64,000 bases of DNA from Apostichopus japonicus (lineage: Eukaryota; Echinodermata; Holothuroidea; Aspidochirotida; Stichopodidae): positions 821,001-885,000 of the forward strand of contig NC_092575.1 in assembly GCF_037975245.1 (NCBI RefSeq), given 5' to 3'. Positions 39,060 through 64,000 of the stretch are shown here, one piece after another; the stretch's first letter is position 1; each line of letters opens with the position of its first letter. The notes beneath the pieces were generated by a model that had not been told where the DNA came from, made no database searches, and worked only from the letters and a program-made list of their open reading frames with translations. The position numbers and the translations under genes were made by a program.

Positions 39060-39235
39060 TGTATATATTTTAGATCCTCCTGCAAGCAGGAACTCGCGAA
39101 GAAGCCTTAGTAGCTCATCAAAGCCGCAAGCTGACCGAAATCAGTATCTTAGATTCATTTTTCAGTCAGAGAAGTATGAGGCTGGATGAGCAGAATGGAT
39201 TGAGTAGGAATACCATAGGAAACTTGGAAATGTAA
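39060..39235 (+). repeat. Dispersed repeat copy A (inverted partner at 47729-47835)
   Basis: About 95 bp beginning ATCCTCCTGCAAGCAGGAAC matches, in inverse orientation, the sequence at 47729-47820, including CTCGCGAAGAAGCC and CCGCAAGCTGACCGAA. On its outer side lies a TATGTATGTATAT simple run, with a similar TATGTATGTATTTC run at the partner. That looks like the 3' tail of a retroposon on the opposite strand. An open frame reads through to a TAA at about 39235. Confidence 0.7.
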
Positions 39236-41333
39236 TTGCCAGAACGACAAAAAATTCAATCAGCGGTATGAATTTAAAGGGAGAAGTAAACACAGCCATC
39301 ATAATTTAGTAAAGCTTACAATAGAGATGGTTGTGACAAATTCCTCAAATGTCTAAGGAAAATCTTTGCTTAGCAGAAATCTTGCTTTAAAGTCGCATCA
39401 TCGTTTTTATGTTTTTGTTTTCTTAAGCATCGTACGAAAAGGATTCTACAAGATGTACGTGCGAGATTTGGCCGGGGCATTTTTTGGAGATGACAGTGGT
39501 ATTATATATACGATCTATACAAGGACGCATCTCAGATGTCTCACAGAGGACCTGATATACATCAGTAAAGAAACAGACACCGTGGTATAGTCTACTCTTA
39601 GGAAGGAGTTGATGTGGGGCACATGATTATGTTTACTTCCATAAACCTTAACATCAGTGGCTGCGAAGGATGGATGAAAGCATGAGATTGATGACAGATC
39701 TCCACATCCAAGATGTGATGAGAGCGGATCGTATACCTGTTGCTCACGGGTAAGACTCAGCTACTTCTCCTTTACAGTTACTGATGACATGCCTAGTTCA
39801 AAAGCAAAGACAATAAACAACATATAGGTTTTATTGTACATTTTGCTGTCTTTAAGCCAGATTCGGGTGTATCTGATATCTGTTGACATTAATGCAAACT
39901 TCACCGAAATGTGATAGTTTGTGCCTGTATGACATATCGTTGCAAGCATAGACAGTTGCTAAAATGGTCTATAATTTATATTAAATTTGTACATAACTTG
40001 TCAGTGTTCTTTTGCAGGATGGTACTGAGAGCATCCTTTCTAGTTCACCAGTTTACATCCTTTTAAGCTGCCCTTGATACAGATGTTGAACAACGACCGG
40101 GAACAAATGTGAGAAGTACCTCATACGAATGCCTTTTGACAACTGTCTTTTGCCATCTTCTATCCTCTGGCAACCGAATGAGAAATCAAGTAATCGTATC
40201 TCCTCGCCAAAGATATCCTGCTTTTCAACTTTTCAAGATCACATTGAAAGTCAAGTATGCATATCCGTCAAGGTTTCTCGAGTTTGTTTCAAGTTGTGCA
40301 TCACCAAAATACATTTTTGGCACTTTATTAAGATACTCTCTGTATAGTAAAAAGACAGGATTGGCATGATTAGGACGTCCCTTGCCAAATGTACATCAAC
40401 ATTTCTTCAAAGCTAAATGTTTTCTGGTAAATGTAACTGGCAGCTGATTTGTATATCAACGTTAGTATTTCGAGGACAAATAAACTGAAAAACCATTCAA
40501 CTAAACGGGCCAATGCATGTGAGATGTCACATATGCAAACCGTGTCCGATTCTGGATCCGTCTCCAGCTGTCGCGGTAACAGTTGTCTCAAATATATGAC
40601 CTTAGAATTTGGATGAGTTTGAATATGTTTGACAGTGAGTGACACCATGTTATCTGTTGACCACACGGGCGTCTGAATCTTGATGGATTGGCAATGGCTT
40701 GTATCCCATTGTCAATCTTCTTGCTACTTATGTCATCGACAAGAATTTAGCATAAACCTGGTAGTTCATACTCCTTTGTAGAAGGCTTGGCAATATTCTA
40801 ATATGCTTTCTTGGTCACTGCAGGAGTTTGGCTGCAGTGGGCACTGTGTGCTCACTGCCACTGTTATGGAATTTTACATTTCCTATATATTTCCCATTTG
40901 TCAAGCACATGTAACCAGACTCACCACTTTGTCATTCACAAATGTATAAAACTGGCCATAATAATTTATGTTATGTGACCTATAACATTATACGTCACAG
41001 ACCACGTACCACACTGCCCTCACAAACTCGAATGCTAAATAGTATTCATTTTGGTTTCATCGAGAATGCAATGGAACTTGGCAAGCAATGACTTCTTCGC
41101 CAGCAGTGGATAACATTTTCACTTCCGATTTGAGTACTGTATATATATGCGGTTGCTAAAGTATGCCCTTTACTAGGCCTCTATTCTCTCCCAAGTGATA
41201 CAAAGGTGATACATTTTCTATCCCCAGTGAATTGTTCCATATTACCGAGGACAAAAACAGTGTGGTCGTTTGGGTATTTGATAACAACGGTGTATTTTAA
41301 TGAAGTATACTTTTATGCTGACGTCACGTAGCA

Positions 41334-58153
<16,820 letters not shown>

Positions 58154-60959
58154 AAGCCTTGTCTCTATAGGTACATGTTATGTTAATATGAGTTGTGATT
58201 AGTATGGTTGCGATATTGTTCGCTTTTTAGCAGATGGTGGCTGTTGCAGCATTCCTCTTTTGATAATCACAATGAATAAGCTAAGTATTGGTATACCTTT
58301 ATAATTATATTAATGCCACTACACCTGCTTGAATTGAACAAAAGTATGTGAATTTTCAAACTAATGTTATCAACATTCATACCACGTGTACTTTTCATAT
58401 AGCTTACTCTATACACAGAAAGTAAAGATGTGGCTTTCCTTCCCTTGGTATTTTATTGTTATAGTAATTGGCTTTACTAAAAACAATTGTATTGAGTGAA
58501 AAGTACTATACAGTTTACACAAGCAGTCCATTGAACTAAAAATAACGAGTGAAACTTGTGTGACGTGAAATTGGGAAATGAAACGCAGCACGGCTGTTTC
58601 TTACCGTGTGTATAGTCAAAACTACTTCTTTAATATGATACTTGCAAATGTGTATTCACATCTCGTTTTTCATTTCAATATTCACGAGCATAAGAATCCA
58701 AATTCAGTATTGCTTTTTGCGAGACAAAGGTTTATTTTTCCACATTCTAACGAACAATTCACAAGTTGTAACCATAGCTCTATATGATAAATTGTTAATT
58801 GCTGTCTCATGTGTTCGATAATATTGATGCTAGAATACGCAATAAGTATAATATTTGAAGCATATCAGACCAAACGATAGCCTTATAGCGCTATTCAGTT
58901 CAAACATCGTTCCAATGTAACCTACTCTCCGTCGGAGAACATGGATCAAACTTTGGAGAAGATCAAATAAGGACATCATAACTTTACAATTGACGATTTG
59001 TCTCCCCTTCCCAGTTAAATATTAGATGCAGCATGAAAATTATTGATTCTTCCACGGTAATATAGCTATAACTTCATAGAAATAAATGTAACATAATTAT
59101 TGCATACCAGTGTTATGTCTTTGTTAACCTATCTTTCCTATAAATTTCGCTTGCTTTGAAACGTGCTCTAAATTTAACTTTAAATTGTGATTGTTCTTTT
59201 TGTCATCTTTATTTGTACACTCAGACTTTCATATCACAATAACTTTGGAATTTTAATGTGAAAATTATGGATCGAAGTAATGAATTTTGATACAACTTGT
59301 TTAGTATTAAGATCTGTACATACAAGACAAATGATCGTCTTTTTATGTTATATAATTCTTAATTGAGAGAGGTTAGCGTTATAGGGTGCCTACTATTTGA
59401 CCTGCATAAACTTTTCATAATTTTTGCCAATTTTCATAATTTTCAGCAATATTTGTATAAATTTGTATATATAGTTATTGGCTTTACTATTACCAAGGTA
59501 ACTGTTAATATAAGAAAACTCCGTATGCATTGATTATGTTCAAATGTTTATCAAAATTTCAGAGTTGTATTATATTACTGATTATTAGAAATGATATTAT
59601 ATTTCTACACGTAATTCAAACAATTACCTTTAAAAAAAAGGTACATGTTCAAATCAGTTTATCACCCAATTATCCACATCTCCGTTAGAAATTGCCATAG
59701 GAAAGGTTCTTCTTTGTTAATGGTGTATGCAAAAGAAGGGGCTTCCTTGAAACATGGAAATGCTTTATCTGTCGTATATATCCTTATTATTAATCTGTGA
59801 TAATAAGTTGAGTTATATATTAGGATGGTAATGATTCATTCACATATGTATTAGTATTGCAGTTAGTCCAAATCTCTGGTGTGAAATTCGTCAATTTCAT
59901 GTTAATCCATTCAACATTACTTTGTACTACTCAAAATGTCCGCGGGACTAGAAATCACAATTTGTACTTGTGGTCGCATTCTGGACTTGTATTATCCAAG
60001 CCGTCCAAACCGTCAATATCATACCTTTACTGTAAGGCATCATGGTAACTTATTTTACTAAAGGCTATGCTAGTCTTTATTAAATAGTAATGAAGTATTT
60101 CGTGCACTGATAATTCTTTATATATTTTATTAGCAGGTGATGGTGTTTATGGCCACTCCGTCCGAGAGGAGGGCGTTGGTAAAGTCATGTCTGCCAATTA
60201 ATGTTTAATTACTAAGAAGTCCAATATGGAATATCTGTCACACATGCTGAGGTGTTAACTATTGTTATCATTTAGTCTGGTTGTAAAATTAAAGAAGGTT
60301 TTGCAATATATTTATATGTAAACCTTGTGCAATTGACTCCAGTCTGTTTTACCAGTGTGTCTGTATGATTTATCTTCTTCACACTTGTGTGCCTAGCACA
60401 AGAACATAAGTTTATGTATACAGATGATTGTATCTTTGTTGTTACTTCTTTGCAAATACATTCAACTGAACAGTAATTCTAACAGATTGTTACTAAAACA
60501 ATATTCTGTATATGCCATTGAACATTCGATCTTACAGAACCGGGTTGCAAATTTGGGACGTTGGTTAATCCTCTGTAACAGATCCATGCTATTACATAAT
60601 CGTGTTCCTATGAACATTAATACTATAGTCTATCTGTTTTAGAGAATAAAACTTACAACAATATTTTAAATTCCGATATGTACGCATTGTGTGCAAAATA
60701 CATGCAGACCCGTGGCACTAACATAATTGACCACCTACTATATCACAAACCATCCTTCAGTTAGATTTCCCCTAATCTATGAAGGTGCCCATGCCGTGTC
60801 TTTGTTACGCTTTACTTGCCATATATATTACTACTAGTATTAATCGCTTTCAAGTGGACATGTTCGTATATCTAAATATCTGCCTAGTATATCCCAAGAT
60901 AAAGAGTATGCGAGAACATGAAATATACAACACGTTAAACAGACACTAGACTGATGGGA
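58154..60959. other. 3' region of the death-fold gene, AT-rich, no gene seen
   Basis: AT-rich sequence with only short, motif-free open frames (58578-58787, 59857-60048, 60424-60642). It should include the 3' UTR of the plus-strand gene ending at 58153. Nothing else can be supported. Confidence 0.4.
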
Positions 60960-61623
60960 CGGTGACATCCCTATGTTCCGACGTCTCTATGTTCCGACGT
61001 CTCTATGTTCCGCCAAATTGTTTGGACTCTAAATTATTTTGACCCAAATTTTTTCGGACCAAATTGTTTGGGGGGACTTAATTTTTTGGGACCCACATTT
61101 TTTGGGACCCAATTTTTTTCGGGGGGACTTAATATTTTTGGACCAACATTTTTTCTGACCTACCTTTTTGGGGGACACAATTTTTTGGACGCACCAAATT
61201 TTTTTCAGGAAAAAAAGGGCCCAAAGTTTGTTATGACCCAAAAAGTGCTTGTGACCGAAAATTGCTTTTGACCCGAAATTTAATTGTTTGTACTCAAATT
61301 TTTTGGGACCAAAATCAGTGGTCAAAAAAATTTTGGTCCGAAAAAAGTTGGTCCGAAAACATGTTGGTGTCAAAAAATTTGTCCAAAAAAAAAATTTGGT
61401 CATAAAAATATATTGGTCTAAAATAATTTTGCTCCGAGAAAAGTTGGTCCGAAAACATGTTGGTCAACAGTTTGGTCCCAAAAAAATTGAGTCCGAAAAA
61501 ATTTGGGTAAAAAAAAATTAAGAGTCCAAAACAAATTGTCGGAACATAGAGACGTCGGAACATAGAGATGTCGGAACATAGAGACGTCGGAACATAGAGA
61601 CGTCGGAACATACAGATGTAACC
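60960..61623. mobile_element. Foldback-type element, 664 bp, flanked by GATGGGA
   Basis: The left end carries tandem copies of CTATGTTCCGACGTCT; the right end carries tandem copies of its complement (GGAACATAGAGACGTC). Between them, the left half is built from about 20-bp units such as TTTTTTGGGACCCAAA and the right half from complementary units such as GGTCCCAAAAAAATTG, so the whole element can fold into one long imperfect hairpin. GATGGGA lies on both sides (60953-60959 and 61624-61630) and is a plausible 7-bp target duplication. Open frames on both strands (61005-61271, 61029-61403, 61315-61611) are low-complexity by-products. Confidence 0.82.
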
Positions 61624-61652
61624 GATGGGACCATCTGTTTAGTTGAACAATT

Positions 61653-61697
61653 GAATGAATGAATGAATGAATGAATGAATGAATGAATGAATGAATG
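61653..61697. repeat. (GAAT)n microsatellite
   Basis: Eleven or so uninterrupted GAAT units follow the right flank of the foldback element. Confidence 0.92.
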
Positions 61698-61699
61698 TA

Positions 61700-62275
61700 T
61701 GTATGTGAATAGAAGGAATGCATGACAAAAGACAGTGAGAATAAAGGGTATAGCCAGACGATGAATGCTGGAGACTGCACTGAGAAAAGTAACCGAGATG
61801 GAGAGAGTCAGAAAACGGTGTCAATGAGTGCCAGGAAATAAGAAGACAAGATGTAAGTAGATGGACAGGATGATGAGAAAAGGGGGTTGGGTGGAAGAGA
61901 TAGGGAAGGGGGTAATGGATCGGCGGGTTGCGGAAACAAGTGGGTTTTATAGTCCTCTTCTTGGACGTTGAGGCTGTGAGAATAAATGATGTGAAGGTGT
62001 TACATCCACATGCAGTCTTTTCTTGCTAATGTTTTGAAGGTTTACGTGCCACCTTATACTGAAGTCTTTAATGTGTTGACAGTGTGTAAAGGTTTTTTTT
62101 CTTAATAGTTATCGCTTTATTACAACGACATGAAACCACGAATTCTGCAAGGAATTATGTAACTTTAATTGTAATACAATTCTGACTTCCTTTATATTAA
62201 GTATACTTATTTTTCATTCCGTTTTTATTTATTTGATTTATCACAACGTTTTTATTTGGAACAATTATAGATTAA
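61700..62275. other. No gene seen
   Basis: Purine-rich on the plus strand, between the GAAT microsatellite and the retrotransposon fragment. I find no motif or plausible exon. Confidence 0.4.
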
Positions 62276-62772
62276 TTAGTATTTGATGACGTAGATTGCA
62301 CAAGGAAGTGACCTAAAAACCTTTGTAGGTTTATCTAGTAGGCTAATCCCGTATAACACAGTTAAACTAAATACATATGGACAAAAAATATAGTTACTAA
62401 TAACAAAGCAATACAATAAATAACAAAGCAATACTAAATAGGGACATGTGTTAATAGTCGGTAATCTCAAATATCTATTTATTAATTTCTTTTCTGAAAG
62501 ATGAAACAGTGCTATGTCAATGTCATGTGGCAATAGGTTCCAGAGAGCATTTGAGCGAATTCTCAAACAATGTTTGGCAGTATTAGTTCTAAAACGTGAA
62601 GTGTAAAGGTTATCAGCTGACCTAGTGTTATAAATGTACATTTTGTAATTGTAGGTAAAGTAAATTTTGAATTTGCTGGGAGTATATTATGAATAATGCG
62701 ATGCGCAAAGGTAGTTATGTTGATTTGTATGAGATCAACCAGCTTGAGTAAATTTAGACTAGGAGGAATCAA
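62276..62772 (-). mobile_element. Non-LTR retrotransposon (LINE) reverse transcriptase C-terminal fragment
   Basis: Two overlapping minus-strand frames together read PPSLNLLKLVDLIQINITTF, AHRIIHNILPANSKF, then YNTRSADNLYTSRFRTNTAK and IRSNALWNLLPHDI. This order (short LxxLxDLxxxQ helix, NxLP, YNTRxA, then the WNxLP box) is the conserved C-terminal extension of LINE reverse transcriptases. A frameshift separates the parts and the polymerase core is missing, so it is a dead 5'-truncated copy. Confidence 0.85.
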
Positions 62773-63488
62773 CTTAGTAGTATCATCGAAATGGTGAGCA
62801 TGTGATATGTAACGAATTGCTTTCTTTTATAAAAATAGTAATTTGTAAATATTTCATGTATATGTCATTCCCTAAAAAAATGTTTCAAAGCCAGACCAGT
62901 AGTTATTTTCTTGACAGCATCTGCAAGAGCTTTGAAACAATTTGTCCATTTCCTAACTCTTCTTTGGTGGTTTCAAATATTCACAATTCACTTTAATATT
63001 GCAATGACATTACAAGAAACAATGAATACAATTAAATAAGGGAAAATGTCTTCACCTAAGCGTTTACAAACGGCGATGAAATTGTATTTAGGAACAAAGA
63101 CACAATTAAATTCAACACACGAATTGGTCAAGAACACACACCGCTGCTTCATGTGGCTTTCGAACGAACTGTTTCACAGTGGACAGCGCCATCACTAACA
63201 ACTTTTTATTTCTACTGGCGCCCTCACATTTTTAAAATCAGAGCCGTATATTGATACCGGCTCTGTTTAATAAAAAGCCTAAAAAACGCATCGAAGAAAT
63301 AGTCAGGCACTGCTTGTCAGAATGTGTAGGATATCTGATGTAACATGTACACAGCTTTTAGAAACTTCTATGCATCAACCTTTCACATACACCTCTAAAA
63401 CCAATGAAATATTGCAATTTTCTACAAGCAAAATTAAAATTTGTTGATTTATGTTTAAGAAATAGAAACAACCGGGGAAATCCCTTTA
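62773..63488. other. 3' flank of the fucosyltransferase gene; no other gene seen
   Basis: No coding exon is convincing. The right part should be the 3' UTR of the minus-strand gene that stops at 63489. AGAGCCGTATATNGATACGGCTCT near 63240-63265 is a small palindrome and a possible hairpin. Confidence 0.4.
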
Positions 63489-64000
63489 TTAATTATGCAG
63501 CAACTTTTGTGCAATTCTGTCACAATTTCTACATGACCCATACCAAGAGGCGCCATATGGGTCAAAATGAAATGACGTATCATTTGTTTCTTCAAGAGAT
63601 TCTAACTTATTACTGATCCGACATAGTGAATGACAAGAAGAGACAAAGTCACGTGGTAATTTAGCAACATTGATTTCTCCAAATTGTCTCCATTCGTGAT
63701 ACTTTTCATACAGAGAATCGTCGTTGTCTAATTTATACAGATATTCAACCAAGTCGTCAACATTCGAGAAATTTTCCATATGTATAAAAGAGTATGGTGG
63801 GGAGATTCTCAGATAGTCTTTCATTGTAGCACCGAAAACAACGGGTACTTGTTCGAAGAGGAAAGAATTCCAAAATTTCTCGGTTATATATTCAGAACAA
63901 CAGCTGTTTTCCAAAATTAAGGAAAATTTGTATGTTAATAATTTTTCTTTACAAGTTCGTGAATGCTTATCACAAGTCATGTTTCCACAGGTACCGTATC
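63489..64000 (-). CDS. Alpha-1,3-fucosyltransferase (GT10 family), C-terminal part, 5' end outside the window
   Basis: The frame is open from the right edge to a TAA at 63489-63491, about 170 codons of a family that is usually 350-400 residues. It reads YGTCGN...C, then LTYKFSLILENSCCSEYITE followed by KFWNSFLFEQVPVVFG, which is the donor-binding signature of GT10 fucosyltransferases (YKFxLxFENSxxxDYxTEKxxxA-xPVVxG). SPPYSFIHMENF and a C-terminal SCRNC cysteine pair follow, also as in the family. The enzyme transfers fucose from GDP-fucose to GlcNAc-type acceptors in the Golgi. The N-terminal membrane anchor lies beyond the edge. No intron is present in the visible part, in keeping with the mostly single-exon coding regions of this family. 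Confidence 0.93.
   Translation of the reverse strand, partial: YGTCGNMTCDKHSRTCKEKLLTYKFSLILENSCCSEYITEKFWNSFLFEQVPVVFGATMKDYLRISPPYSFIHMENFSNVDDLVEYLYKLDNDDSLYEKYHEWRQFGEINVAKLPRDFVSSCHSLCRISNKLESLEETNDTSFHFDPYGASWYGSCRNCDRIAQKLLHN

Larger units (their letters stand above)
36223..41333. other. Transposon-rich spacer; promoter side of copy 2 dehydrogenase and of the death-fold gene
   Basis: The spacer separates divergently oriented genes. It holds two MITE-like elements (37425-37690 and 38214-38621) and a dispersed repeat fragment at 39060-39235, each listed separately. Open frames at 39366-39590, 40109-40369 and 40370-40666 (minus) have no recognisable motif; they may be decayed transposon sequence. 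The final few hundred bases before 41334 should contain the promoter of the death-fold gene; an ACGTCACGT word (CRE-like) lies 4-12 bases before its start codon. Confidence 0.4.

Noticed and set aside
40109-40666. Open frames considered as a decayed transposase
   Set aside because: No catalytic motif or terminal repeats could be recognised, so no element is claimed.
61005-61611. Several Phe/Leu/Lys-rich open frames on both strands
   Set aside because: All fall in the foldback element and are mirror images of its complementary units.

Overview
The window looks like nuclear DNA from a marine deuterostome invertebrate, most likely an echinoderm (a sea cucumber or sea urchin is my inference). 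The evidence is an AT-rich background, short coding exons with GT/AG introns, many invertebrate-type DNA transposons, AGGCCTAGGC-like words, and the gene content. No bacterial operons, CRISPR arrays or rRNA genes are visible.

Layout. 1-3688: no gene recognised. 3689-6950 (minus): a five-exon gene for a 310-residue PhnD-like periplasmic-binding-fold protein, with a minisatellite in its last intron. 6951-11041: no further gene; it should hold this gene's promoter and the 3' UTR of the next. 11042-23631 (minus): an 18-coding-exon beta-adaptin gene (AP-1/AP-2 beta; 954 residues), whose introns carry a 54-bp minisatellite. 24380-25050: a short-period repeat array. 26146-29971 (plus) and 31949-36222 (minus): two convergent short-chain dehydrogenase paralogues, DHRS11-like, with nearly identical exon structure. 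36223-41333: transposon-rich spacer with two MITEs. 41334-58153 (plus): the most unusual locus, a chain of about 16 phase-compatible exons. It joins an acidic/coiled-coil N-terminus, two death-effector-like domains, two TRADD-N-like domains, an unidentified beta-rich exon, and one 804-codon exon with a NERD-like region and a P-loop NTPase/helicase-like region. Its introns hold a Kolobok-like transposon remnant with a THAP fragment, a tRNA-derived SINE, a 254-bp triplication and AT microsatellites. 58154-63488: 3' region, a 664-bp foldback element and a LINE reverse transcriptase fragment. 63489-64000 (minus): the C-terminal part of a GT10 alpha-1,3-fucosyltransferase that runs off the window edge.

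The genes do not form one pathway. The adaptin and dehydrogenases are housekeeping-like. The death-fold/NERD/NTPase gene is the best candidate for an undescribed system: its architecture suggests a cytosolic sensor or effector that couples a nucleic-acid-type NTPase module to apoptosis/NF-kB adaptor domains. That function is inference. All exon models were derived by eye from reading frame, splice consensus and phase continuity; the three multi-exon housekeeping-type genes and the death-fold chain each sum to an exact multiple of three.
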